Of a stretch of 58,226 bases of DNA, positions 30,905 to 38,486 are shown in pieces (the first letter of the stretch is position 1; each line of letters starts with the position of its first letter). Under the pieces are notes generated by a model, which did not search any database, had not been told where the DNA came from, and worked only from the letters and a program-made list of their open reading frames with translations. The DNA lies in the NCBI GenBank assembly GCA_029976065.1, contig JARKNV010000033.1, positions 1 to 58,226 of the forward strand, read 5' to 3'. The translations under genes and the position numbers were made by a program. This stretch comes from Selenomonadales bacterium. GTDB taxonomy: Bacteria > Bacillota > Negativicutes > Sporomusales > UBA7701.

Positions 30905-31405
30905 CTAGCGTCCTCCGCAGCAGCCGTGCCCGTGTCCATGGCCGTGTCCCTGGCCGTGATGTCCGCCGCCGCACCTCGTGCTGCTGCCGTCCTCGGCCAC
31001 CTTCAGCTTCTTCATCCCGCCGCACTTAGGGCAGGCGATCTCGTACCCGTGGCGGCCGCCGGCCGTGCACGGCGGTTCCTCCCAGCGCTGACCGCAGTCG
31101 ACGCACTCGAAAACCCTGTTCTTCATCATATAACTTCCTCCTTCAAATATTATCTGCCGGCCGGCCACCAGCGCCGTCGCCACCTTTTGCCGCGCGGACC
31201 GCAAAATCCGCTGGAAGGTCGGCCTGGAAAGCCCCATCGCCGCGGCGCAGCCGCTCTGGTCGAGCCCCGCCACATCCTTCAAACGAATCGCCTCGAACTC
31301 CTCCAGGGAAACCCTCGTCACCCCCGCCGCCTCGCCGCCCTCAGGCAGAAAACGGCGGCAGCAGGGCTCCTCATCCACCTTTCCGCAGCAGCGGCGCCTT
31401 GCCAT
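30905..31405 (-). CDS. UPF0251 (DUF134) DNA-binding protein fused to a zinc-ribbon/His-rich tail
   Basis: 166 residues. Residues 1-95 are DUF134: MARRRCCGKVDEEPCCRRFLPEG, VSLEEFEAIRLKDVAGLDQSGCAAAMGLSRPTFQRILRSARQKVATALVAGR, a helix-turn-helix usually about 100 residues long. Here the chain continues with a zinc ribbon (FECVDCGQRW..IACPKCGG) and a His/Gly tail ending in CCGGR. It probably regulates the cluster in response to metal or FeS status (inference). ATG start; the stop is two bases before the next gene. Confidence 0.82.
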   Translation of the reverse strand: MARRRCCGKVDEEPCCRRFLPEGGEAAGVTRVSLEEFEAIRLKDVAGLDQSGCAAAMGLSRPTFQRILRSARQKVATALVAGRQIIFEGGSYMMKNRVFECVDCGQRWEEPPCTAGGRHGYEIACPKCGGMKKLKVAEDGSSTRCGGGHHGQGHGHGHGHGCCGGR

Positions 31406-31520
31406 AATGGCACCCCCTTAATTGGGCATATGCTCATTTTAATTATAACTCCCCTGGGAAAAACATGCAAGGTCCGGACGGCGTTTTCGCACAGACATTT
31501 CCGGCCCCGCGAAAATAAGG

Positions 31521-31526
31521 TATAAT
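31521..31526 (+). promoter_or_regulatory. -10 box of the EamA gene; decides the start codon
   Basis: TATAAT here puts the transcription start near 31533, downstream of the first ATG (31529). That ATG therefore cannot be used, and the TTG at 31562, with GGGAGGG seven bases before it, is the start. Confidence 0.55.
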
Positions 31527-31561
31527 TAATGCGTTTGGAATTACCCCCGGGAGGGATTACC

Positions 31562-32455
31562 TTGACCAATTTCCCGCTTTCCCCCGTCACCCCCTGGCGC
31601 CGCTTAACCGCCGACCTCTCCCTCATCGCCGTCGTCTTCGTCTGGGGCGTCACCTTCGTCGCCGTCAAAAACGCCCTCGCCGCCATCGGCGTCTTCACCT
31701 TCATCGCCATCCGCTTCGCCATCGCCTTCGCCTTCCTCGCCCTCCTCTTCCGCCGTCGCCTGGCGAGCGCCGGCTGGCCGGCCGTCAGGGCCGCCCTCAT
31801 CATCGGCCTCTTCCTCTTCGCCGGCTACGCCTTCCAGACCGCCGGCCTCCAATACACCTCCGCCTCAAGCGCCGGCTTCATCACCGGCCTGTCGGTAGTC
31901 CTCGTCCCCTGTTTTGCCGCCGTCGTCAGCCGCCGCCTTCCCGGCCTCCCGGTTGCCGCCGGCGCCGGCCTCGCCGTCGTCGGCCTCGCCCTCCTCACCC
32001 TCGACAACGGCCTCACCGTCAGCTACGGCGACCTTCTCGTCTTCTGCTGCGCCGTCGCCTTCGCCCTCCATATCCTCTCCATCGGCGCCTTCGCCCCCCG
32101 CTTCGACGCCAAAATCCTCGCCACCCTCCAGATCGGCGTCACCGCCCTTCTGAGCGCCATCTTCGCCGCCGGCGCCGAAACAATGCCCGCCCACTTCACC
32201 GCCGACGTCTGGATCGCCCTCGCCGTCACCGCCATCCCCGCCACCGCCCTCGCCTTCCTCGTCCAGACCACCGCCCAACAGTTCACCACCCCCAGCCGCA
32301 CGGCAATAATCTTCGCCCTCGAACCCGTCTTCGCCGCCCTTGCCGGCATCTGGCTCCTCGGCGAAACCCTCTCCGGCCGGCAAATCCTCGGCTGCGCCCT
32401 CATCCTCTCCGGCACCCTCGCCAGCGAACTCCTCCCCGACCGGGAAAATGCCTGA
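31562..32455 (+). CDS. EamA-family (DMT) transporter
   Basis: 297 residues, ten helices, two EamA repeats (LIAVVFVWGVTFVAVKNALAAIGVFTFIAIRF and YGDLLVFCCAVAFALHILSIGAFAPRFD). LEPVFAALAGIWLLGETLSGRQILGCALILSG is the conserved C-terminal signature. Presumed small-metabolite exporter. TTG start argued from promoter and ribosome-site positions. Followed by a strong terminator. Confidence 0.85.
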   Translation: MTNFPLSPVTPWRRLTADLSLIAVVFVWGVTFVAVKNALAAIGVFTFIAIRFAIAFAFLALLFRRRLASAGWPAVRAALIIGLFLFAGYAFQTAGLQYTSASSAGFITGLSVVLVPCFAAVVSRRLPGLPVAAGAGLAVVGLALLTLDNGLTVSYGDLLVFCCAVAFALHILSIGAFAPRFDAKILATLQIGVTALLSAIFAAGAETMPAHFTADVWIALAVTAIPATALAFLVQTTAQQFTTPSRTAIIFALEPVFAALAGIWLLGETLSGRQILGCALILSGTLASELLPDRENA

Positions 32456-32466
32456 CAACATACAGA

Positions 32467-32498
32467 AGACCCGCGGGGGCATCCCCGCGGGTCTTTTT
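32467..32498. terminator. Bidirectional intrinsic terminator
   Basis: Stem AGACCCGCGGGG/CCCCGCGGGTCT followed by TTTTTTC; lies between convergent EamA and prephenate dehydratase genes. Confidence 0.88.
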
Positions 32499-32501
32499 TC
32501 A

Positions 32502-33386
32502 TCAGAACCACTTCGTCTCGTACAGTCCCAGCACCCGGATCTGGAGCGCGGCCCCGTGCTTGGCCGTCACCGCCTCCAGCCCCGCGGCGCTGCCGCCGGC
32601 CGCCTCGGCCACGAACACATACTCGCCCAGCTTCGTCTTCGCCGGCCGGTCGTGGATCGCCGTCAGCGCGAAGCCCTTGCGGCCAAGATCGCTCAGCAGC
32701 CCCGGCAGCTTATCCGCCGCTCCCCGGACGATCAGCGCCGTCTTGCCTTTCTCCGGCGCCTGGCTCTTCTTCAGCGTCACCACCCAGAAGCGCGTCACAT
32801 TCGTATTCGTATACTGCAGATCGGTCGCCATAATGCTCAGATTATACACCGCTGCCGTCCGGGAAGCCGCGATTGCCACCACCGACGGATCGCCCAGTTC
32901 GGCCACCTTCCTGGCCGCCTCGGCCGTGCTCGTCACCTCCACGATCCTGGCGTCCGGCAAATGCTTCTTCAACCAGTCGCGGCTCTGGGCAATGCCCTGA
33001 GGATGGGACATAACCGTCTTCACCCCGCTCAGCTCCGCGCCCGGCAAAGCCAGCAGCGTCTGCCGGATCGGCAGGTTGAGCTCGGCGACCACCGTCAGGC
33101 CCTTGTCAGCCACAACCAGATCAAGATACGGATAAACCGGGCCGCCGATCGTGTTCTCCACCGGCACCACGGCATAATCGCACTCGCGGCTGTTCACCAG
33201 CGCCAGCGACTCCGCCACCGTCGCCACCGGCACCAGTGTCTCCTGCGGCCCGAAATGCAGCGCAGCCGCCTCCTCCGTGTATGTACCCGCCGGCCCCAGG
33301 AAGCTTACCGCCGCCCCGGCCGTCCCGCTGAAAACCAAGACCAGCGCCACCAGCAAAGCAAGCGCGAATGAATACCGTTTAACCAT
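32502..33386 (-). CDS. Prephenate dehydratase with an N-terminal signal peptide
   Basis: 294 residues. After a clear signal peptide (MVKRYSFALALLVALVLVFSG, cleavage near AGA-AV) comes a complete dehydratase: VSFLGPAGTYTEEAA, VVPVENTIGGPV, ESLAL, and the catalytic NVTRFWVV (Thr-Arg-Phe), then an ACT domain (KLPGLLSDLGRKGFALTAIHDRP). It should convert prephenate to phenylpyruvate, but outside the inner membrane. ATG with AAAGGAGAGGG. The regular cytosolic enzyme is not in this window. Known periplasmic cyclohexadienyl dehydratases belong to another fold. Confidence 0.85.
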   Translation of the reverse strand: MVKRYSFALALLVALVLVFSGTAGAAVSFLGPAGTYTEEAAALHFGPQETLVPVATVAESLALVNSRECDYAVVPVENTIGGPVYPYLDLVVADKGLTVVAELNLPIRQTLLALPGAELSGVKTVMSHPQGIAQSRDWLKKHLPDARIVEVTSTAEAARKVAELGDPSVVAIAASRTAAVYNLSIMATDLQYTNTNVTRFWVVTLKKSQAPEKGKTALIVRGAADKLPGLLSDLGRKGFALTAIHDRPAKTKLGEYVFVAEAAGGSAAGLEAVTAKHGAALQIRVLGLYETKWF

Positions 33387-33477
33387 TATTACCCTCTCCT
33401 TTCGCAATTTTTTGTTTAATTTTGTGCCCGCCTGCCATTTTCCTGCGCCGCGGGAAAAATATCCCAAAAAACGCAAA

Positions 33478-33497
33478 AGCCGCCCGCAGGCGGCTCG
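33478..33497 (-). terminator. Intrinsic terminator of the EamA gene
   Basis: Stem AGCCGCC/GGCGGCT followed on the minus strand by TTTGCGTTTTTTGGG. Confidence 0.75.
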
Positions 33498-33502
33498 CCA
33501 TA

Positions 33503-34477
33503 TTATACCCGGCTGGGGCACGCCTTCTTGCCGTCCGTCACTGCCGGCGGCTCCTCGGCCGTCTTCCGCCGCGTCTGGCTGGCGGTCAGCAGAATGACCG
33601 AAAACACGATCACCGCCGCCGACACCAGCGTCCGCCCGCCCAAAGCCTCGCCGCCCAGCACCGCCCCCAGCAGCATCGCCACAACGGGATTCACGTACGC
33701 ATACGTCGACGCCAGCACCGGCGGAGCGTTCTGCAGCAGCCACACATAGGCGCTGAACCCCACCAGCGACCCGAACACCACCAGATACCCGAACGACAGC
33801 AACGACTTCAGCGACACCGCCGCCACCGCAAGCCGGCCCCACTCGCCGGCCGCCCCGCTCATCAGCAGCAGCGCCGCGCCGCCGCCCAGCATCTGCATCC
33901 CCGTCGACATCACCGCCGACCCGGGCAGTCTCAGCTTGCGGGACGCGATCGAGCCCAGTCCCCACAAAAACGACGCTCCCGTCAGCACCGCCGCCCAGAA
34001 CGGACTAACCGGGCTCTCCCCCGCGAAAATACTCTCCCCGCCGGCCAATAGCCCGATGCCCGCCAGGCCCAGCACCACGCCGGACCACGTCATGAGCCCC
34101 GGCCGGACGTCCTTCAGCCAGAGCCAGTTCAGCGTCACCATCCACAGCGGCGACGTCGCCACCAGCAGCGCCGTCAAGCTCGACGGCACCATATGGGCCG
34201 CCCAGACCACGCCGCCGTTGCCCCCGGCCAGCAGCAAAATCCCCACCACCGAAGCCCGCAGCCAATCGCCGCCGACCGGGACGGGCGCCCCCCGCCAGCG
34301 GGACAACGCGTACATGAACGCCCCCGCCAGCACGAACCGCAGCCCCGCCATCAAAAACGGCGGGATCGTCTCCACCGCAAACCTGATCGCCAAATACGTG
34401 CCGCCCCAGCAAACATACACCGCTAACAGCGCGGTCGCCAGCAGCACGGTCCTCCTGTCGGCAAACAATCTCCCCAT
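33503..34477 (-). CDS. EamA-family (DMT) transporter, YedA-like
   Basis: 324 residues, ten helices. VYVCWGGTYLAIRFAVETIPPFLMAGLRFVLAG at the N-terminus matches the YedA/RhaT-like exporter group; YVNPVVAMLLGAVLGGEALGGRTLVSAAVIV is the C-terminal signature. Upstream lies an 8-bp dyad (34543-34570) and beyond it an Lrp/AsnC regulator gene on the same strand, so it is probably an Lrp-controlled amino-acid exporter. Confidence 0.85.
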   Translation of the reverse strand: MGRLFADRRTVLLATALLAVYVCWGGTYLAIRFAVETIPPFLMAGLRFVLAGAFMYALSRWRGAPVPVGGDWLRASVVGILLLAGGNGGVVWAAHMVPSSLTALLVATSPLWMVTLNWLWLKDVRPGLMTWSGVVLGLAGIGLLAGGESIFAGESPVSPFWAAVLTGASFLWGLGSIASRKLRLPGSAVMSTGMQMLGGGAALLLMSGAAGEWGRLAVAAVSLKSLLSFGYLVVFGSLVGFSAYVWLLQNAPPVLASTYAYVNPVVAMLLGAVLGGEALGGRTLVSAAVIVFSVILLTASQTRRKTAEEPPAVTDGKKACPSRV

Positions 34478-34542
34478 GGCACTTCCCCATCTTTTCTTTT
34501 ACTAGCATTATATTCTGATTATCAATCCTAGTAAAGAACAAA

Positions 34543-34570
34543 ATTCTAAATTTCTGCATATTTTTAGAAT
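34543..34570. promoter_or_regulatory. Dyad operator, likely Lrp-type
   Basis: ATTCTAAA and TTTAGAAT are perfect 8-bp inverted arms spaced by 12 AT-rich bases, upstream of the EamA gene and close to an Lrp/AsnC gene. Confidence 0.5.
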
Positions 34571-34574
34571 AAAC

Positions 34575-34605
34575 ATAGGCCCAGCTATCTTTCAGCCGGG
34601 CCTAT
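34575..34605 (-). terminator. Intrinsic terminator of the Lrp-family gene
   Basis: Stem ATAGGCCC/GGGCCTAT with internal GGCTG/TAGCT pairing, then GTTTATTC on the minus strand. Confidence 0.7.
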
Positions 34606-34623
34606 CGTCATGCTGTGTGCCTT

Positions 34624-35073
34624 TCATTCCGGCAGCGGCAGGCTGCTCGTCTCCTTCACCGTCGCCAGCACGATCGTCGTCTTCGTCGACTGGATCGTCG
34701 GAATATTGCGGAACTGCTCGCTCAGCAGCCGCCCCAACTGTTCCGTGTCCCGCGTCCGCACCTTCACCAGGTAGCAGTCGTCGCCGGCCACGTTGTGCAC
34801 CTCCAGCACCCCCGGGATGGCCGCCAGTCGCTGCCCCGTATCGTCGCTATCGCTGTAGTCCGCTTTCACCGCCACGAACGCCAGCAGGCCCAACCCCACG
34901 GCCGCAGGATCGAGCCGCGTGCTGTACTCCCTGATCACCCGGCGCTCCTCCAGCTTTTTGATCCGCTCCAGCACCGCCGACGGCGCCATATTCACCCTGC
35001 GGGCGATCTCCGCATTCGGGATGCGGGCGTTCTCCTGCAGCATATCCACGATCTTCCGGTCAATATCGTCCAT
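34624..35073 (-). CDS. Lrp/AsnC-family transcriptional regulator
   Basis: 149 residues, the family size. N-terminal AsnC helix-turn-helix (DDIDRKIVDMLQENARIPNAEIARRVNMAPSAVLERIKKLEERRVIREY) and C-terminal RAM ligand-binding domain (LLAFVAVKAD, VLEVHNVAGDDCYLVKVRTRD, TIQSTKTTIVL). Likely responds to an amino acid and controls the downstream exporter. ATG at 35073 has GGAGGG. Confidence 0.92.
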   Translation of the reverse strand: MDDIDRKIVDMLQENARIPNAEIARRVNMAPSAVLERIKKLEERRVIREYSTRLDPAAVGLGLLAFVAVKADYSDSDDTGQRLAAIPGVLEVHNVAGDDCYLVKVRTRDTEQLGRLLSEQFRNIPTIQSTKTTIVLATVKETSSLPLPE

Positions 35074-35210
35074 GCAAAATCCCTCCGCCGCCGGCAAATA
35101 ACTCCACCTATATTCTACCTGTTTTCCCGCCGATGTAAAGCCCCCGGGATTCGCTGCGCCCGGGCGCGCGCCTCCGGCTCCTTGGCGGCAAATCCTCCCT
35201 GCCGGCAAAA

Positions 35211-35240
35211 ACTTAGCAGGCCTCCATGGGCCTGCTAAGT
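35211..35240 (-). terminator. Intrinsic terminator of the small membrane protein pair
   Basis: Stem ACTTAGCAGGCC/GGCCTGCTAAGT, followed on the minus strand by TTTTTGCC; it includes the TAG stop of the adjacent gene. Confidence 0.85.
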
Positions 35241-35435
35241 CAACCGGCGCTTCCTGCGCCAGGCGCCATACAGGCGCCTCATCGTGTTATTCGTCCCTCC
35301 GGGCCGCAGGGAGTCAACCTCCCCGCCCCGTCTTTCCCGGAAACCCAGAGCGACGTAACCCGCTGTCACAATCCCCAGAAGAAAGCCCACCGCCAGGCCG
35401 CAGGCAAATACCCTCAGAAACTCCGTCTCCGTCAC
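35235..35435 (-). CDS. Small membrane protein, unknown
   Basis: 66 residues with one membrane helix (VFACGLAVGFLLGIVTAGYVALGF) and an Arg-rich tail (MRRLYGAWRRKRRL). GTG at 35435 with AAGGAGG six bases upstream is preferred to the TTG at 35441. Paired with the next small gene on the same strand. Confidence 0.55.
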   Translation of the reverse strand: MTETEFLRVFACGLAVGFLLGIVTAGYVALGFRERRGGEVDSLRPGGTNNTMRRLYGAWRRKRRLT

Positions 35436-35451
35436 CGCCAACCTCCTTAAC

Positions 35452-35670
35452 TCAACGAATCCGCTCGCCCCGGTTCCGCAGGCGGAAATAGCGGAACGCC
35501 GCGACCTTCATCTGGTAGGCGCGTTCGTGCTCGCGCCGCGAAACCAGCCAAGCGTAGCCGCCGGCCACAAACGCCGCGGCCACAACGCCATATACAATCG
35601 TCGCCGCCGTATCGACCCCCGGCAGGCTCGCCACCCATCTCAACAACGCAGCGTATAAATAATCCAGCAT
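35452..35670 (-). CDS. Small membrane protein, unknown
   Basis: 72 residues with one membrane helix (TAATIVYGVVAAAFVAGGYAWLV) and a basic C-terminus (FRYFRLRNRGERIR). ATG preceded by GGAGG. Ten bases before the next small gene, so the two form a transcription unit. Confidence 0.55.
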   Translation of the reverse strand: MLDYLYAALLRWVASLPGVDTAATIVYGVVAAAFVAGGYAWLVSRREHERAYQMKVAAFRYFRLRNRGERIR

Positions 35671-35819
35671 ACCGTCTCATCCTCCGCCGCTCTTTTTCCA
35701 AATTGTATCATAATTTACATTTATTTACAATAGAGATTCCCTACTTTTCCCTTTCGCCCTTTTCCCCCGCACGGCGTCACTGCCCTAAATAAGGTACAAC
35801 ATCGCTTCGCAGCCAACTA

Positions 35820-35870
35820 TGCCACAACGAAAAGACTCCCTGCTATGCAGGGAGTCTTTTCGTTGTGGCA
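35820..35870 (-). terminator. Long perfect hairpin ending the tRNA operon
   Basis: Two 24-bp arms (35820-35843 and 35847-35870) are perfectly complementary around a TAT loop. The right arm includes the encoded CCA end of tRNA-Trp, and the stem holds the TCTTTTCG stretch. Confidence 0.7.
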
Positions 35871-35941
35871 GGGGCAGAAGGACTTGAACCCTCAACCAAC
35901 GGTTTTGGAGACCGCTACTCTACCAATTGAGCTATACCCCT
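35866..35941 (-). tRNA. tRNA-Trp (CCA anticodon)
   Basis: 76-nt cloverleaf: acceptor AGGGGTA, D-loop CTCAATTGGTAGAG, anticodon stem-loop GCGGTCTCCAAAACCGT with CCA, T-loop GGTTCAAGTCC, and encoded 3' CCA. Confidence 0.95.
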
Positions 35942-35948
35942 ATGTGAA

Positions 35949-36023
35949 TGGAGCGGAAAACGAGATTCGAACTCGCGACCCTCGCCTTGGCAAGGCGATG
36001 CTCTACCACTGAGCTACTTCCGC
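35949..36023 (-). tRNA. tRNA-Gly (GCC anticodon)
   Basis: 75-nt cloverleaf: acceptor GCGGAAG, D-loop CTCAGTGGTAGAG, anticodon loop TTGCCAA with GCC, T-loop AGTTCGAATCT, encoded CCA. Confidence 0.95.
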
Positions 36024-36028
36024 ATAAA

Positions 36029-36105
36029 TGGCGACCCCGAACGGATTTGAACCGTCGATCTCCGCCGTGACAGGGCGGCATGTTAGACCACTACACCACG
36101 GGGCC
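36029..36105 (-). tRNA. tRNA-Asp (GTC anticodon)
   Basis: 77-nt cloverleaf: acceptor GGCCCCG, D-arm TGTAGTGGTCTAACA, anticodon loop CTGTCAC with GTC, T-loop GGTTCAAATCC, encoded CCA. First gene of the three-tRNA unit. Confidence 0.95.
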
Positions 36106-36314
36106 TTGCGAGATATTATATTACCATGCTTCTCGCCCCTTTTCAAGAGGTATCGCGCCCCTTTTTCCGGTTTTTTTCCTCGCTCCCCGCCATTATGCTC
36201 GCCCACTCCCTTGTTTACAATAATTTTCGCCTCGCCGGCGTTATTTCGCCGCCGCCAGGCAAAAAAAACCTCCCGCTAATACAATATAGTAAAAACAATC
36301 GGGAGGTGATCCCC

Positions 36315-37313
36315 ATGCCGCGCTGCGACGCCGTCTTCGCGGGCGGCGGCGTCCGGGGCATCGGCCTCGTGGGCGCCGTAGCCGCCGTCGAACAGGCCGG
36401 CTATACCTTCGAAAACCTTGCCGGCACCTCCGCCGGCGCCATCGTTGCCGCCCTCCTCGCCGCCGGCTACACCGGCGACGAACTCGCCGCCATCTTAAAG
36501 ACCCTCGACTACACCCGTTTCCAGGACCAGGGCTTTCTCGACAAACTGGCCCTGCCCGGCAAAGCCCTCAGCATCCTCCTCGAATACGGCCTCTATGAAG
36601 GCCGCTTCATCGAAAACTGGCTCGCCGGGCTCCTGGCGGCCAAAGGCAAAACCACCTTCGGCGCCATTCGCCTGCCTGCACCCGAACAGGAGAAATACAC
36701 CTACAAATTCCAGGCCATCGCCGCCGACCTCACCGACCGGCGCCTGCTCGTCCTCCCCGGCGACCTCCGCCGCTTCGGCCTCGACCCCGACGAATTCCCC
36801 ATCGCCCGCGCCGTTCGCATGAGCATCGGCATCCCTCTCTTCTACGAGCCCGTCCGCCTCGCCGACCGCCACGGCGACGTCCACCTCATCGTCGACGGCG
36901 GCCTCCTCAGCAACTTTCCCGTCTGGCTGCTCGACGACGGCAGCGACGATCCCCCCTGGCCCACCTTCGGCTTCAAACTCGTCGACTACGCCCCCCGCAC
37001 CCTCGCCGACGGCCCCCGGCGCCCCCTCGTCAACCTGTCCCAATACCTCGAAACCGTCATCAGCGCCATGATCGACGCCCAGGACAACTGCTACATCTCC
37101 CACGTCCACGGCGACTTCCAGCGCACCATCCCCATCCCCACCGCCGTAGAAATAAACGGCGTACACCAAAAAATCGCCACAACCGACTTCGCCATCACCG
37201 CCGAAGAAAGCGCCGCCCTGTTCGCCAACGGCTTCGCCGCCGCCGAGAACTTCCTCGCCTCCTGGGACTTCGCCGCCTGGAAGCAACTCTTCCGCCGCGG
37301 CGCCGGTGGCTGA
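36315..37313 (+). CDS. Patatin-like phospholipase family protein
   Basis: 332 residues. Oxyanion-hole motif FAGGGVRGIGLVGA, nucleophile elbow LAGTSAGAIVAALLAAGY (Ser at about 41), and catalytic Asp in IVDGGLLSNFPVWLL. These three define the patatin lipase fold, which hydrolyses acyl esters of phospholipids. No signal peptide. The ATG at 36315 follows GGGAGGTGAT; the upstream frame crosses an AT-rich spacer and is not believed. Confidence 0.92.
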   Translation: MPRCDAVFAGGGVRGIGLVGAVAAVEQAGYTFENLAGTSAGAIVAALLAAGYTGDELAAILKTLDYTRFQDQGFLDKLALPGKALSILLEYGLYEGRFIENWLAGLLAAKGKTTFGAIRLPAPEQEKYTYKFQAIAADLTDRRLLVLPGDLRRFGLDPDEFPIARAVRMSIGIPLFYEPVRLADRHGDVHLIVDGGLLSNFPVWLLDDGSDDPPWPTFGFKLVDYAPRTLADGPRRPLVNLSQYLETVISAMIDAQDNCYISHVHGDFQRTIPIPTAVEINGVHQKIATTDFAITAEESAALFANGFAAAENFLASWDFAAWKQLFRRGAGG

Positions 37314-37389
37314 CAGCCCGTACCGTTTGCCTCGCAGCCGCGGATGATGTACTATAACAAATAGAGAATTCCGACGAAACGAGGCTGCC

Positions 37390-38001
37390 ATGACCAAACA
37401 CACCCTTTGGCACGACGCCCAAACCCACCTCATCGCCAGCGACCCCGTCCTGGCCGGCATCATCGCCCGCTACGGCCCCTGCACCCTCGGGCCCCAGACC
37501 GACTACTTCGCCGTCCTGTGCGAATCCATCGTCTCCCAGCAGCTCGCCATCAAAGCGTCAGACGCCATCTACGCCCGCCTCGCCGCCCACTGCGGCGGCG
37601 CCCCCACCCCCGCGGCGCTCCTCGCCACCCCGCCGGAAAAACTGCGCGAACTTGGTCTCTCCGGCCAAAAAGCCTCATACCTGCTCGACCTCGCCGCCAA
37701 CTTCGCCGGCGGCGCCATCACTCCCGCCGCCTTCCCCGCCATGTCCGACGGGGAAATAATCTCCCGGCTGGTCGGCGTCAAAGGCATCGGCGTCTGGACC
37801 GCCCACATGTTCCTCATCTTCGCCCTCAACCGTCCGGACGTGCTTCCCGTCGGCGACTACGGCGTCCGCAAAGCCTTCCTCCTCGCCTACCGCCTTGACG
37901 CCCTGCCCGGGGCCAAACTCATGGAAAGCATCGCCGCCCCCTGGCGGCCGTGGCGATCCGTCGCCAGCTGGTACCTATGGCGCAGTCTCGAAAATAAATA
38001 G
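37390..38001 (+). CDS. DNA-3-methyladenine glycosylase II (AlkA-like, HhH-GPD)
   Basis: 203 residues, the short AlkA form lacking the N-terminal TBP-like domain. YFAVLCESIVSQQLAIKASDAIYARL is the first core helix pair, then the helix-hairpin-helix LVGVKGIGVWTAHMFLIFALNRPDVLPVGDYGVRKA with catalytic Asp. Excises alkylated bases in base excision repair. ATG start; terminator follows at once. Confidence 0.9.
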   Translation: MTKHTLWHDAQTHLIASDPVLAGIIARYGPCTLGPQTDYFAVLCESIVSQQLAIKASDAIYARLAAHCGGAPTPAALLATPPEKLRELGLSGQKASYLLDLAANFAGGAITPAAFPAMSDGEIISRLVGVKGIGVWTAHMFLIFALNRPDVLPVGDYGVRKAFLLAYRLDALPGAKLMESIAAPWRPWRSVASWYLWRSLENK

Positions 38002-38014
38002 CCCTCACTCCCTC

Positions 38015-38043
38015 GCCCCCTTTTGCCGCGGCAAAAAGGGGGC
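38015..38043 (+). terminator. Intrinsic terminator after the glycosylase gene
   Basis: Stem GCCCCCTTTTGCC/GGCAAAAAGGGGGC followed by TTTCATTTCC. Confidence 0.8.
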
Positions 38044-38162
38044 TTTCATTTCCTTCCCTTATCCAGGAAACGCAAAAATTTCAATTCTTTTTTATGGATT
38101 ATATGGTAATTTCTGTAAATACATGTTACAATAAAACCATCGCCGGAGGGAGTTGGTGTCCT

Positions 38163-38228
38163 GTGTTGTATTGGTACGTCGCATTCTGCGGTCTGCTGTT
38201 CGCCCTCGCGCTGCGCCATGCCCATTGA
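38163..38228 (+). CDS. Putative 21-residue membrane peptide
   Basis: From GTG at 38163 (GGAGGG 12 bases upstream) the frame reads LYWYVAFCGLLFALALRHAH and stops: a single hydrophobic helix with a basic end. Its stop region overlaps the ATG of the next small gene by 11 bp, as in translationally coupled leader peptides. Too short for confidence by sequence alone. Confidence 0.35.
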   Translation: MLYWYVAFCGLLFALALRHAH

Positions 38229-38418
38229 TACCCGCCAGCCCTGTTCCCCTGCCGGCGACCGGGAAATCGCCCTCGACCGGCTCCTGCGGGCCGCCAATCG
38301 CCTCGCCCTCCTGAGCGACGACTGGTACCCGAACGAATACCATTTCATCAGCGAAGAAACCTTCGCCGTCCTCCTCGAACTCCGCGCGGCCGCCGGCCGT
38401 TTGTCCTCCGGCCGCTGA
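38218..38418 (+). CDS. Small soluble protein, unknown
   Basis: 66 residues: DREIALDRLLRAANRLALLSDDWYPNEYHFISEETFAVLLELRAAAGRL, helical and acidic, no membrane segment. No family recognised. It has no good ribosome site of its own and probably depends on the overlapping 21-residue frame. Confidence 0.45.
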   Translation: MPIDTRQPCSPAGDREIALDRLLRAANRLALLSDDWYPNEYHFISEETFAVLLELRAAAGRLSSGR

Positions 38419-38486
38419 GAATACATCCGCGCCCGGCGGGCAGACTAAAGCCGTCCCCTATTCTCCAACCGAACGGAGGGAATCCG

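Noticed and set aside
31529..31561. ATG at 31529 as start of the EamA transporter
   Set aside because: A TATAAT box at 31521-31526 puts the transcription start after this ATG, and it has no ribosome site; the TTG at 31562 has GGGAGGG.
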